From CAVVJA01 sp963801715 (GTDB lineage: Bacteria > Actinomycetota > Actinomycetes > Mycobacteriales > Jatrophihabitantaceae): a DNA stretch of 64,000 nucleotides. The position numbers were made by a program, and so were the translations under genes. Below, piece by piece: positions 8,510 through 17,036 of this stretch. The DNA lies in the NCBI GenBank assembly GCA_963801715.1, contig CAWDGB010000012.1, forward strand, positions 54,805-118,804, in the 5' to 3' direction. The notes under the pieces were generated by a model that saw only the letters and a list, made by a program, of their open reading frames with translations, made no database searches and was not told the origin of the DNA. Position 1 is the stretch's first letter. Each line of letters opens with the position of its first letter.

Positions 8510-9298
8510 TCAGTACTGCGGTTCGACGTACCCGGCGTGTGACTCGACGGTGCGGAAGATGTCGTTCGCGATCGGGTTGCGCATCTCCTCGGCGAGCTGA
8601 CCGAGCAGCCCGGCACAGCGCGCGAGTAGCACGACCCCGCGCAGCAGGGTGAGCGGAATACCGATATCGGCTAGTGCTGCGCCGCACGCGCCGGCGCCGT
8701 TGAGTGGCAGCGACCGGCCCAACACAACGGGCGCGACCCGGCCCACCGCTTCAAACAGCGCCAGGTGCGGGCCGTACTGGCCTTCCTCGCGCGCGATCTC
8801 GATGATCACGGCGGTGCGTGGGTCGCCGGACTTGTGCAGGTGATGGCCAAGCCCCGGGACGTAACCGCCGGCGTCCCGGCGGGCCTGGACAGCTGCGGCC
8901 GCGAGCGCGTCCCAACCCGCGTCGTCGCCTGGCAGGGAGTCGACGGTGGCCAGCGCACCGGCGAGGAACGTGCCGGTGTCTTCGCTGACGCCGAGGAATC
9001 GCGAGCCGCCGCCCAGCAGGCCGGCGGCGAGCGCGCCTTGGATCGCGTCTGGCGCGCTGAGGTAGGTGAGCCGCGCGGCGATGGCCGTTGGGGTGAATCC
9101 GTGGTCGGCGAGCGCGACGAGAACGGCGTCGAACACGCGAGCTTGGCCCGTGGATGGCGGCCGCAGGGTGATCAGCCAGTAGGCCAGCTCGCCGAAGCTG
9201 ATCTTGCCGAGCAGCTCGCCCGGCAGATCGCGACCGAGCAGCGTGATGGTGTCCGGGGTCGAGATGCCGAGCGAGGTAGGGAAATGCAAGTCGGTCAC
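8510..9298 (-). CDS. Citryl-CoA lyase / citrate synthase-like protein
   Basis: A 262-residue protein of the citrate synthase fold, shorter than true citrate synthase (about 370-430). Recognisable segments are FGELAYWLI, AARLTYLSAPDAIQGALAAGLLGGG, GYVPGLGHHLHKSGDPRT (the central His motif) and NGAGACGAALADIGIP. Proteins of this size are usually called citryl-CoA lyase and split or make a citrate-like acyl-CoA by Claisen chemistry. It lies 45 bases after a family III CoA transferase on the same strand, so the pair may activate and cleave a citrate-like intermediate of the neighbouring ring-cleavage pathway (inference). The substrate is not known. Confidence 0.75.
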   Translation of the reverse strand: MTDLHFPTSLGISTPDTITLLGRDLPGELLGKISFGELAYWLITLRPPSTGQARVFDAVLVALADHGFTPTAIAARLTYLSAPDAIQGALAAGLLGGGSRFLGVSEDTGTFLAGALATVDSLPGDDAGWDALAAAAVQARRDAGGYVPGLGHHLHKSGDPRTAVIIEIAREEGQYGPHLALFEAVGRVAPVVLGRSLPLNGAGACGAALADIGIPLTLLRGVVLLARCAGLLGQLAEEMRNPIANDIFRTVESHAGYVEPQY

Positions 9299-9343
9299 GA
9301 TGCCCCTTCTCGGTGGTGGGTGCGGGACACTAGCTCGTCTGCG

Positions 9344-10552
9344 TCAGGCAGACGGCACGGGCGCCGAGTCGGCCGCGCCCATGGTGCGGACGTGGGCCGC
9401 CGGCTGGCCGAGCCAAGCCCGGATCTCCTCGCCGTGTTCGTCGAGGGCCGGTGGCGGTAAGTCATAGCGAGGCGGGGTCTGGGAGAACCGGAGCGGGTGC
9501 CTGACGGTCGGCACATCGCCGGCCAGTGCGACTGGTTCGAGTCCCAGTTCGGTAGCGAGTTCGATGCCGCCGCGAACGTCGTTGATCGGACCGCACGGAA
9601 TGCCCGCCGCACTGAGCACATCGAACCACTCCTGCGCCGACTTGGTCTCCAGGCAGGCCATCAACAGTGGGCGCAGTTGCTCTCGATTGATGTTCCGCTG
9701 GTGCACGGTCGCGAACCGCGGATCGTCGGCAACCTCCGCGATCCCGAGGGCCGCGGCGAGCTTGCGGAACTGCCGGTCGTTGCCGGCGATCACGATGATC
9801 TCGCCGTCCGCGGTAGGTAACGGCTCGTACGGGAACAGCGACGGGTGCGAGTTGCCCATGCGATGCGGCACAACGTTGCCGGCGACGTACGCCGAGGTCT
9901 GATTGACCATCGCCGACAGGGCCGACGCCAGCAGGCTCGCCTCGATGTGCTGCCCCGTGCCGGTGTTGTCGCGGTAGTGCAAGGCGGCCAGGATGCCCAT
10001 CGCTGAGTGCAGCCCGGTCATCACGTCGAAAGCGCTGATGCCGGCGCGATAAGGCGGACCGTCCGGCGATCCGGTCAGGCTCATCAGGCCGGACACCGCC
10101 TGTACCAGCAGGTCGTAGCCGGGAAGTGCGGCGCCCTGACCCGCCCCGAAGCCGCTAATCGAGCTGTAAATGACGGTCGGGTTACGCGCTGCGACCGACT
10201 CGTAGTCCAACCCGAACCGGCGCAGTGCGCCGGGCCGGAAGTTCTCGATCATCACGTCCGCTCGGGCGGAGAGCTCGTGAGCGGTCGCGAGGTCGGCGTC
10301 GTCAGCGAGGTCGAGTGCGATGGAGCGCTTGTTGCGATTGATCGCGGCATAGTAGGTCCCGAGTTCGCCGCGCAGCGGCGGTACCCAGTGCCGGGTGTCA
10401 TCGCCGGCCGGGGACTCGACCTTGATCACGTCGGCACCTAGGTCCGCGAGAAGCATCGTGCAATAAGGCCCGGCGAGGACGCGCGTGAAGTCGGCCACGA
10501 TGAGTCCCGAGAGCGGTCCCGTGCCGGCGGTCTGCCGCGGTGATGCGGTCAC
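9344..10552 (-). CDS. CaiB/BaiF family III CoA transferase
   Basis: A 402-residue protein. Family III CoA transferases move CoA between carboxylic acids through an Asp-anhydride intermediate. Typical segments are GLIVADFTRVLAGPYCTMLL, LGADVIKVESPAGDDTR, RNKRSIALDL, DVMIENFRPGALRRFGLDY, YSSISGFG and GYDLLVQAVSGLM, where Asp is the expected catalytic residue. The start at 10552 (GTG) is chosen because AGGAG lies 8-12 bases before it; an ATG at 10582 would add ten residues without a good site. It is probably co-transcribed with the citryl-CoA-lyase-like gene, and is divergent from the LigB gene across a repeat element. The acid it activates is unknown. Confidence 0.88.
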   Translation of the reverse strand: MTASPRQTAGTGPLSGLIVADFTRVLAGPYCTMLLADLGADVIKVESPAGDDTRHWVPPLRGELGTYYAAINRNKRSIALDLADDADLATAHELSARADVMIENFRPGALRRFGLDYESVAARNPTVIYSSISGFGAGQGAALPGYDLLVQAVSGLMSLTGSPDGPPYRAGISAFDVMTGLHSAMGILAALHYRDNTGTGQHIEASLLASALSAMVNQTSAYVAGNVVPHRMGNSHPSLFPYEPLPTADGEIIVIAGNDRQFRKLAAALGIAEVADDPRFATVHQRNINREQLRPLLMACLETKSAQEWFDVLSAAGIPCGPINDVRGGIELATELGLEPVALAGDVPTVRHPLRFSQTPPRYDLPPPALDEHGEEIRAWLGQPAAHVRTMGAADSAPVPSA

Positions 10553-10647
10553 AGTCGCTGCTCCTAGCCGTCGGGCGGACAAAGGTCCAGCCTAGAGCGG
10601 TGCCCACGGTGCGAGCCGCCTAATCTGTATAGGGTCGACGGCGGCCG

Positions 10648-10690
10648 TGATCTTGGCCTTATTGCTCTGTTAGCGGTAAGTCCAAGATCA
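10648..10690. repeat. Dispersed palindromic element, copy 2
   Basis: TGATCTTGGCCTTA (10648-10661) pairs with TAAGTCCAAGATCA (10677-10690) with one mismatch and a 15-base loop. Unlike copy 1 it lies between divergent genes (CoA transferase and LigB), so a pure terminator role does not explain it. Confidence 0.8.
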
Positions 10691-10766
10691 TCAGCGCGAT
10701 GGGGAAATTGGCGGGCGGTCCTACCGCCGAAATCGCGCCGATGCGCGCAAGTAGAGGGAGCAACAC

Positions 10767-11630
10767 GTGGCCAAGCTGGTGGCAATCCTGGCGACCACAC
10801 ACCATCCGTTCTTCTACAAGACCAGCCAGCTGCCGCCGGACGAGGCGCCGCAGTTCGCCGGCGAGTGGGTTCGGAAGGTGGAGGCATATCGCGCGACGCT
10901 CACCGCGGCCCGCCCGGACGTCCTGGTGATGGTCGGTTCGGACCACTTCCACCAGCTGTGGCTGGACAACATGCCACAGTTCCTTGTCGGCAAAGCGCCG
11001 TACTACGACGGTAACTACTACAACGAGGAACGCGAGTTCGGACTACCGCGGCTCGTGCTGAAGGGGCATGAGGAGCTGTCGGGCTACATCCTGCGGGAAG
11101 CTCTGGACCGCGAGTTCGATCTGGCGTTCTCAAACGAGCTGCGGGTCGACCACTCGATCACCTGCCCGATCATCACCGTCCGCCCGCAAAACGACCTTCC
11201 GATCGTGCCGATCTACACCAACATCTTTGCGCCACCGCTGCCTCGCCCGGAGCGGTTCGTAAAGCTAGGCCGGACTCTGCGTGAGCTCGTCGACGCGTGG
11301 CCGTCTGACCTGCGAGTCGCGGTGGTGGGCACCGGCCACCTCTCGTTGGAGCTCGGCGGCCCGCGTCAATTCGGCCCGCACGGCCCCGATCCGGAGTTCG
11401 ATGCCAAGGCCGTCGAATGGATCGCCAACGGCGACATCGACGGCTGTCTGTCGGAGGTGACGCTGGACAGCTTGCACGCGCCGGGCAACGCCACCCACGG
11501 GTTCATGGATTTCATGCTGATGATGGGGCTCGCCGGCTACAACAAAGCCGACTACGCCGACAACCTCGATCTGTTCCACACGATGGAGGCCTATTTCACG
11601 TGGTACCCGAACGGGGTTGGGGTTGAGTGA
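10767..11630 (+). CDS. Class III extradiol ring-cleavage dioxygenase, catalytic (LigB-like) subunit
   Basis: A 287-residue LigB-type protein. This family opens catecholic rings next to the diol with Fe(II) and O2. Visible histidine segments are ATTHHPFF near the N terminus, GSDHFHQLW, ELRVDHSITCPI and GTGHLSLELGGP. The LigA-like small subunit follows with a GTGA overlap, matching the LigAB arrangement of protocatechuate 4,5-dioxygenase and relatives. The GTG start at 10767 has AGAGGGAG six bases before it. The catabolic neighbours suggest a carboxylated or hydroxylated catechol substrate, but the exact one cannot be read from the sequence. Confidence 0.87.
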   Translation: MAKLVAILATTHHPFFYKTSQLPPDEAPQFAGEWVRKVEAYRATLTAARPDVLVMVGSDHFHQLWLDNMPQFLVGKAPYYDGNYYNEEREFGLPRLVLKGHEELSGYILREALDREFDLAFSNELRVDHSITCPIITVRPQNDLPIVPIYTNIFAPPLPRPERFVKLGRTLRELVDAWPSDLRVAVVGTGHLSLELGGPRQFGPHGPDPEFDAKAVEWIANGDIDGCLSEVTLDSLHAPGNATHGFMDFMLMMGLAGYNKADYADNLDLFHTMEAYFTWYPNGVGVE

Positions 11631-11989
11631 GCAGATACCTGGTGAACAAGTTCTTGTTCACGGTCGACCGCGACCCCGACCTCGTCGAGCGTTACCGTAC
11701 GGACCCAGCCGGGACCGTGGCGTGGTGGGAGGCCGAGCGAGCGAACCAGATCCTGAACTGCGTCGCGGGCGAGGCGTCGACCTGGCTGGCCTTCACGGAG
11801 GCCGAACGTGAGGCGCTGGCCACGCACGACCACGTTGCGCTCTTCGAGATGGGTGCCCATCCGTTCCTCACGCTAACGCTCTGGATCGCCATGTTCGAAC
11901 GCGATCACAGCGAGCCGTTGGCGATGCAGCTCGACTACGCCGCGAAGCTCAAGCACTTTGCCCTGCCGTATCCGGACATCGGCACTTAA
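11627..11989 (+). CDS. LigA-like small subunit of the extradiol dioxygenase
   Basis: A 120-residue helical protein resembling the LigA subunit (protocatechuate 4,5-dioxygenase alpha chain): YLVNKFLFTVDRDPDLVERYRTD, then LTEAEREALATHDHVALFEMGAHPFL. LigA caps the active site of LigB. The GTG start overlaps the ligB stop by four bases (GTGA), so coupled translation and 1:1 assembly are likely. A hairpin follows 20 bases after the stop. Confidence 0.82.
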   Translation: MSRYLVNKFLFTVDRDPDLVERYRTDPAGTVAWWEAERANQILNCVAGEASTWLAFTEAEREALATHDHVALFEMGAHPFLTLTLWIAMFERDHSEPLAMQLDYAAKLKHFALPYPDIGT

Positions 11990-12009
11990 GGTTTGGCTCG
12001 CACCCGGTT

Positions 12010-12051
12010 CGTATGCATGATCAGTCGTTCCAGAAACGGATCATGCATACG
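12010..12051. terminator. Two-way terminator-like hairpin between convergent genes
   Basis: A 13-bp stem (CGTATGCATGATC at 12010-12022 with its complement at 12039-12051), with a further inner CGTT/AACG stem, lies between the ligA stop and the convergent amidohydrolase stop. It is unrelated in sequence to the TGATCTTGG element family. Confidence 0.7.
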
Positions 12052-12064
12052 CAGAGTGGAGAAG

Positions 12065-13558
12065 CTAGGTCTCCTCGCGTGCCTCGACACCCGCGCCGCC
12101 AAAGTCCGAGTACTGGTACGGATTGGCGATGCGGTCTTCCTCCGGCTGCTCCGGGTGCATCTTCGCGTCCCACGCCTCTTCGCCCAGGACGCCGCGAACG
12201 TGCTCGATCGACGCGGCGGACAACCGGCGCGCCTCTTCCAGCCGGTCGGTAGCGAGCAGGCGGTGGTTGTACTTGACCGCCCGGCCGTTGACGAGCACCG
12301 TGTGCACGTCCCCGCGACCGGCCTGGTACACCAGGTGACCTTCCGGGTAGAGGATGGGGAACATCGTCGGCGAGTCGTCGTTAAGCACCAGCACGAGGTC
12401 TGCCTTCTTGCCCACCGTGATGGAGCCGACGATGCCGTCCAACCCGAGGGCAGTGGCGCCGCCCATGGTGGCGTAGTACAGCACCCGGTCGGCCCGCAGC
12501 GCCAGGTTCATAACGGTGCGCGCCTCGCGGTGGGCTTCGACGTGCTCGCGCATCCGGTCGAGGTTCAGCGTCGCGCGCATGGCCGAGAACATGTCCCCTG
12601 ACCACCACGAACTGGTGTCAACCGACAACGAGATCGGGATCCCGTACTTGCGCAGCCGCGCGGTTGGTGAGAAGCCCTGGCCGGCACTGCACTCGCTCTC
12701 GGTCGCCACGGAGGCATGGGCGCCCGAGGCAGCGATCCGTTGGTAGGAATCCTCGTTCAGGCTCGATACATGCACGTGGGTTACTCGGTCGGTGAGATAC
12801 CCGTGTTCAGCGATCAGCTGGATGCTCTGGTCCGACGTGACGCCCCACACTCCGCTGTGCGTGGTCACCCTCGTGTCCAGATCGCGGGCCACGGCGAAGG
12901 CCGGTCCCTCGGGAAATGCTGGATCGCCAGGAACGTCGAAGGCCATCTGCCAGCGCAGCATGTCGCCCCGGCCATCGAGACGGCGGCGTACAAAGTCCTT
13001 GAACTCAGGGCGCGTCGACCACTCCCAGGGCCCCTCGGCCAGGTTGCCGTAGGCGAAGACATATCGGCCGTCGAGCCGCTCGAGCGCATCGACGGCGGCT
13101 TCGGCGTGGTCGGTCGTCCGCAGGCCGTGCGACCAGTCCAGCGTGGTTGTCACGCCCGCATCGAGGGAGTCGAGTCCGGCGAGCAGGTTGCCCGCGTAGA
13201 TCTCTTCGGGCCGGAACGCGTGCCCCCACTCCAGGTAGTAGAAGTAGAAGTAGTTCGTCAGCGTCCAGTCGGCGCCGAAGCCGCGCATGACCGTTTGCCA
13301 CATGTGTCGGTGGGTATCGATCATGCCGGGCATCACGATGCCGCCGCGGGAGTCGATCTCCACGGTGCCTTCCGGCACGTTCAAAGATCTCCCGACGTCT
13401 GCGATCGAGTCACCGACGACGAGCACGTCGGTGTCCTCTCGAGTGCCGATCCCTAGATCGCCGCTCACGACGGTCGCGTTTCGGAATACGAATCCGGGCG
13501 CGGTCGTGACCGCGTCTACCGACGGGAGCACGCGTTGGGGTCGGTCGGGTGTCACCAT
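12065..13558 (-). CDS. Amidohydrolase superfamily hydrolase (TRZ/ATZ, cytosine-deaminase-like)
   Basis: A 497-residue metal-dependent hydrolase. The N-terminal beta-sandwich is followed by the metal motif MPGMIDTHRHMWQ, then THSGVWG, HVHVSS and the catalytic Asp region ISLSVDTSSWWSGD. The C terminus closes the composite beta-sandwich (GSITVGKKADLVLV). Relatives deaminate or dechlorinate N-heterocycles or hydrolyse cyclic amides (AtzB, TrzN, MtaD, SsnA). Residue choice (DTHRH in place of DTHTH) leaves the substrate open. ATG 13558 has AGGAG six bases upstream. It is convergent with ligBA and divergent from the SnoaL-like gene, within the catabolic island. Confidence 0.82.
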   Translation of the reverse strand: MVTPDRPQRVLPSVDAVTTAPGFVFRNATVVSGDLGIGTREDTDVLVVGDSIADVGRSLNVPEGTVEIDSRGGIVMPGMIDTHRHMWQTVMRGFGADWTLTNYFYFYYLEWGHAFRPEEIYAGNLLAGLDSLDAGVTTTLDWSHGLRTTDHAEAAVDALERLDGRYVFAYGNLAEGPWEWSTRPEFKDFVRRRLDGRGDMLRWQMAFDVPGDPAFPEGPAFAVARDLDTRVTTHSGVWGVTSDQSIQLIAEHGYLTDRVTHVHVSSLNEDSYQRIAASGAHASVATESECSAGQGFSPTARLRKYGIPISLSVDTSSWWSGDMFSAMRATLNLDRMREHVEAHREARTVMNLALRADRVLYYATMGGATALGLDGIVGSITVGKKADLVLVLNDDSPTMFPILYPEGHLVYQAGRGDVHTVLVNGRAVKYNHRLLATDRLEEARRLSAASIEHVRGVLGEEAWDAKMHPEQPEEDRIANPYQYSDFGGAGVEAREET

Positions 13559-13656
13559 GGCAGGCTCCTGCTCGTCGAGTGCAGTGGTGCCGATTCCGCT
13601 TCGCTGGTTGGCTTTCTACGCCGTGATAGTTCATCGGTCAACCAACTGCAGGCCCG

Positions 13657-13662
13657 TATTCT
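13657..13662 (+). promoter_or_regulatory. TANNNT -10 box, leaderless start of SnoaL-like gene
   Basis: TATTCT ends 7 bases before the GTG at 13670, the spacing expected when transcription starts at the start codon. No ribosome-binding site is seen in front of this gene. Confidence 0.55.
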
Positions 13663-13669
13663 CAGCGCC

Positions 13670-14050
13670 GTGACCGACGACGCAGAGGTGATCGCCGACC
13701 TGGAAGCGCAGAGATACCAAGCGATGCTCCGCTCAGACGACGCGACCCTCGATGAGCTGTGCGACGACGACCTGACCTACACGCACTCGGACGGCGCCTG
13801 CGACACGAAGGCCACCTATCTGCGGCGGGTCCGCGACGGTTACTTCGACTACCAGCGGCTCGAGCATGAGATCCATCGGACGATCGTCATCGGCGACTGC
13901 GCAGTAGTGGTCGGCCGAATGATCGGCGACGTGGTCGTCAACGGGTCGCTGCGCCACCTGAACAGCGCAGCGCTGATCGTCTGGGTGCGGCGGGCGAACG
14001 GGTGGCGGCTTCTCGCCTTTCAGCCCACGCCGTTGCCAAGCGCGCACTAG
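13670..14050 (+). CDS. SnoaL/NTF2-like protein (DUF4440 type)
   Basis: A 126-residue alpha+beta cone-fold protein: VIADLEAQRYQAMLRSDDATLDELCDDDLTYTHSDG ... TYLRRVRDGYFDYQRLEHE ... ALIVWVRRANGWRLLAFQPTPLP. The final WRLLAFQ strand is typical of DUF4440/SnoaL-like domains. These act as small isomerases, cyclases or ligand-binding proteins; no catalytic residues are clear here. GTG 13670 is chosen because a TATTCT box lies seven bases upstream. Its end overlaps the end of the intradiol dioxygenase gene by four bases. A role in the aromatic pathway is an inference from location. Confidence 0.78.
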   Translation: MTDDAEVIADLEAQRYQAMLRSDDATLDELCDDDLTYTHSDGACDTKATYLRRVRDGYFDYQRLEHEIHRTIVIGDCAVVVGRMIGDVVVNGSLRHLNSAALIVWVRRANGWRLLAFQPTPLPSAH

Positions 14051-14932
14051 TCGGGCGCGAGCACTAGGTCGAAGCTGGTCCGCGCCCAGCTCCGCTCGAG
14101 AACCCGGCCGTCCGGCGTCGGCTCGGTTCCTGGCGCCCGGATGAAGTCGACGACCAGCGAATCGCGAATGCCGAAGACACTGTCAGAGCCCATGTCGTCA
14201 CCGGCGACGAATACGTGCGTCACCAGGGTGCTCATGTCCGGGTGGCTGACCATGAAGTGCAGGTGCGGGGCCCGCATAGGGGAGCGGTGCGTCGCAGCCA
14301 GCAGGTCGCCTACCGGCCCATCCGCTGGAATCGGGATACGGCGTCGGGGTCAGTGCCCAGAAACGGTAGCGTCCTTCGTCGTCCGCGAAGAGGTGGCCGC
14401 GTGCGGCCGTGCGGCCGTCGGTGTACTGGACGTCGTAGTAGCCGTCGACGTCAGCCTCCCACACCTCGATCCGCGCGCCCGGGAGCGGCCGACCATCAAC
14501 ATCCACGACCCGGCCCTCGACCCAGCAGGGCTCGCCCGACGCGTCGCCGGAGATGTCTCCGCCCAGCTTGACGAGCGGCGAGTCCTCGACGAAGAACGGG
14601 CCGACGACGGTGGCCTCGGTCGTGCGCCCCGTGGGGTCGTCGTTGACGATGATCATCTGCATCGACGCCCCGAGGACGTCGGAGAGCAGGATGAACTCCT
14701 GCCGCTTGTCGTCGGTGATGTGGCCGGCACGGGTGAGGAAGTCGATGCCCGCCTGCCACTCAGGCTCGGTTAGCCGAACTTCGCGGATGAAGGCGTGCAG
14801 ATGCTCGACCAGGGCCGTCAAGACAGTCCTGAGTCGCTCGTCCGGGGTGTTTGCCAGGCTGGCAACCACGGCGTCGACAAGCTGTTGCTCCCGGCGTTCC
14901 TGGATGCTCGGCTCGGCGTCGGTTCCGGTCAT
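14047..14932 (-). CDS. Intradiol ring-cleavage dioxygenase, hydroxyquinol 1,2-dioxygenase type (one frameshift)
   Basis: About 294 residues after frame repair. An N-terminal helical dimerisation domain (ERREQQLVDAVVASL ... LTRAGHITDDKRQEFILLSDVLG) is followed by the Fe(III) catalytic domain: TEATVVGPFFVEDSP (first Tyr-equivalent region), WEADVDGYYDVQY (Tyr ligand), RGHLFADDEGRYRFWALTPTPYP, and after the break MRAPHLHFMVSHP, which holds the two His ligands. Dropping one G of the run 14333-14335 restores PYPIPADGPVGDLL. The adjacent maleylacetate reductase makes hydroxyquinol the likely substrate, giving maleylacetate. ATG 14932 has GGAGAGAG before it; the stop of maleylacetate reductase overlaps this start (ATGA), so that gene comes first in the operon... 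read from higher coordinates. Confidence 0.88.
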
Positions 14933-16004
14933 GGAGCTCTCTCCGTCCAGGTCGGCCGCGGATCGCCTCCCGACCACGCGCCGTGCAGCACAACGGTCAG
15001 CGACGCGGCGTCGACGGGCCGCGGATTGCTTGGCGGCACCTCCGGCAGGATCAGCGCGACCGCGGGTTCGATGTCGTCTGCGCGCAGGCCGATCTCACCC
15101 AGTGCCCTGGGTGCGTCAACGCGCGTGCGCAGCCGGTCCAGCCCATCGGAGGCATCGTCGGACCCCAGCGCATCGGCGATGCGGGCACTGGCGGTCGCCG
15201 CGAACGGCGCGTTGAACGCCAGCACGTGTGGCAGCACGATTGCATGGGTGGCCGCGTGCGGCGGAGCCCGAACGCGCCGCCAAGGACGTGGCAGATCTTG
15301 TGGTGCAGGCCGGATCCGGCCGACGCGAACGCGACCGCGGCAAGGTAGCTGCCGTACAGGGTCTGCTCCGTCGCGTCGATGTCGCCGGCGACGACGCCGG
15401 GCAGGCCGGTGCGCAGGGCCCGCAGCCCCTCCATGGCGAGCGCCGCGTCGATCGGATCGACGCGGGGTGCCCACATCGAGTCGATCGCGTGGGCGACCGC
15501 GTTCAGCCCTGACGCGACGGCGAGAGACGACGGCAGCCCGGCGAACAGATCAGCGTCGTATACGACCACCGCGGGAAGAACGCGCGGATCGCTGCCGGTC
15601 CGCTTCCGGCCATTCTCGGTCAGCCCCCATACATCCGTGGCTTCCGAGCCGGCGAACGTCGTCGGCACCGCCACGATCGGCAGCGCCGAGGTGAGCGCGA
15701 TGGCTTTGGCCAGCCCCGTTGCCGAACCGCCGCCTATGGCGATCAACAGATCCGCGCCGGCGGCGTGGACGGCGGCCCGGGCATCCGCCGCGACGTGCGC
15801 CGGGACATGCTCCACGATCTCGCCGTACCGAACCGCATCGATCAAGCCGGCGCGCGCCATCAGGTCCTCATGCCGGGCGCTGGCGACGACGAACGGCCGG
15901 TACGCGCCGATGCGTTTCGTCTCCGCCGCTAGGTGTGTCGCCGCGTGCCCGGTGCCGAACAGCACCCGCTGCGCCTTGGTCTCGTGCTCGAAAACGAGCG
16001 CCAC
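14929..16004 (-). CDS. Maleylacetate reductase, iron-containing alcohol dehydrogenase family (one frameshift)
   Basis: About 357 residues after repair. It reduces maleylacetate to 3-oxoadipate with NAD(P)H. Visible motifs are GGGSATGLAKAIALT (nucleotide loop), PTTFAGSEATDVWGLTENGRK, and the metal-binding helices GLNAVAHAIDSMW and GLHHKICHVLGGAFGLPHAATHA. The frame changes around 15258-15266: two extra bases (or one lost) separate GGAFGL from PHAATHAIVLPHVLAFNAPF. The GTG start at 16004 is the first in frame near the ArsR promoter. Its stop overlaps the intradiol dioxygenase start (ATGA), so the two form one operon that converts hydroxyquinol to 3-oxoadipate. Confidence 0.9.
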
Positions 16005-16096
16005 CGAAGAACTCCCGGCTCTCTACGGACTCCCTGTCTAGCGAAGCTGTCATCCGCCTGCATTCAGGCTAACTGTGGACCGTCGTGAGCCGCGGC

Positions 16097-16143
16097 TTGC
16101 AACGACACCAGTGTCTCGGCTAACATACAACCAAATGGTTGTA
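16097..16143 (+). promoter_or_regulatory. Promoter and palindromic operator over the ArsR-family start codon
   Basis: TTGCAA (16097-16102), an 18-base spacer and TAACAT (16121-16126) form a plausible sigma-A promoter whose start would fall at or next to ATG 16135. A perfect palindrome of 8-base arms, TACAACCA-AA-TGGTTGTA (16126-16143), covers the end of the -10 box and the start codon. Binding there by the encoded ArsR-type protein would block its own leaderless transcription (inference). Confidence 0.7.
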
Positions 16144-16509
16144 GATAGTGTGACCGACGAAGCAGTCGACAATGTATTCCACGCCCTGGCGGACGCTACC
16201 CGGCGTGACATCCTCCGCCGCTCCGTCCAGGGCGACTCGTCTGTGTCGCGGCTGGCCGAGGCCTATCCGATGAGTTTCGCCGCCGTGCAAAAGCACGTCG
16301 CGGTGCTGGAGCGGGCCGGCTTGGTCACCAAGGAGCGCCGCGGACGGGAGCAACTCGTGCGCACCGATCCGGATGCGGTCCGCCGGGCCCGGCAGGCCCT
16401 TGACCAGCTCGAGACGGCTTGGCGCGGGCGCGTGGACCGCATGGCCGAGTTGCTCGCGCAAGATCCCGACCCACAACAGAATCCCCCGACGAGAGGACAC
16501 GACACATGA
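16135..16509 (+). CDS. ArsR/SmtB-family HTH repressor paired with SRPBCC protein
   Basis: A 124-residue winged-helix protein: FHALADATRRDILRR, then the recognition helix region MSFAAVQKHVAVLERAGLVTKERRGREQLV. Metal-binding cysteines are absent, as in the ArsR subgroup that pairs with AHSA1/SRPBCC proteins. ATG 16135 is chosen because an operator and -10 box sit directly on it; a start at 16075 would put the promoter inside the gene. Its stop overlaps the next start (ATGA). It probably represses its own operon of three genes (16135-17642). The inducer is unknown. Confidence 0.88.
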   Translation: MVVDSVTDEAVDNVFHALADATRRDILRRSVQGDSSVSRLAEAYPMSFAAVQKHVAVLERAGLVTKERRGREQLVRTDPDAVRRARQALDQLETAWRGRVDRMAELLAQDPDPQQNPPTRGHDT

Positions 16510-16991
16510 GCGTCACCAGCGTCGAGAAAGACTTCGACCGCCTCACCCTCACCGTGGTCGCCGATTTCTACGCCTCACCCGAGCGGGTGTGGCAGCTATG
16601 GGCCGATCCGCGAAAGTTGGAACGCTGGTGGGGGCCGCCGAGCTACCCGGCGACGGTCGAACTGTACGACCTGGCTCCGGGCGGAGACGTCAGCTACTTC
16701 ATGACCGGTCCGGAGGGTGAGAAGTACCACGGCTGGTGGCGAGTCACGTCGGTCAACCCGCCGAAGTCTCTCGAGTTCCGGGACGGATTCGCTGACCAGG
16801 AAGGGAATCCGGCGGCCGATATGCCAACAACCACCGTGCATATGCAGCTCACCGAGCATGGCGGTGGCACCCGGATGGAACTGCGCACAGTGTTCGACTC
16901 CCGCGAGGAGATGGAGCGGCTCGACAGCATGGGCATGACCGAGGGCTTGCGGGAGGCTGTCGGCCAGATGGACTCCCTCCTCGCGGGCTAA
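16506..16991 (+). CDS. SRPBCC/AHSA1-family protein
   Basis: A 161-residue START-like fold protein: FYASPERVWQLWADPRKLERWWGPPSYPATV, then GWWRVTSVNPPKSLEFRDGF and a terminal helix GLREAVGQMDSLL. The family (activator of Hsp90 ATPase homologue 1-like) forms a hydrophobic cavity for ligands. Pairs of ArsR-type repressor and AHSA1-like protein are common in actinobacteria, where the partner may bind the inducing compound. It overlaps the regulator gene by four bases. No enzyme activity can be assigned. Confidence 0.87.
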   Translation: MSVTSVEKDFDRLTLTVVADFYASPERVWQLWADPRKLERWWGPPSYPATVELYDLAPGGDVSYFMTGPEGEKYHGWWRVTSVNPPKSLEFRDGFADQEGNPAADMPTTTVHMQLTEHGGGTRMELRTVFDSREEMERLDSMGMTEGLREAVGQMDSLLAG

Positions 16992-17036
16992 CCCAGACTG
17001 CTCCGTACCACATCCGATCGAAAGGACACGGGAGAG

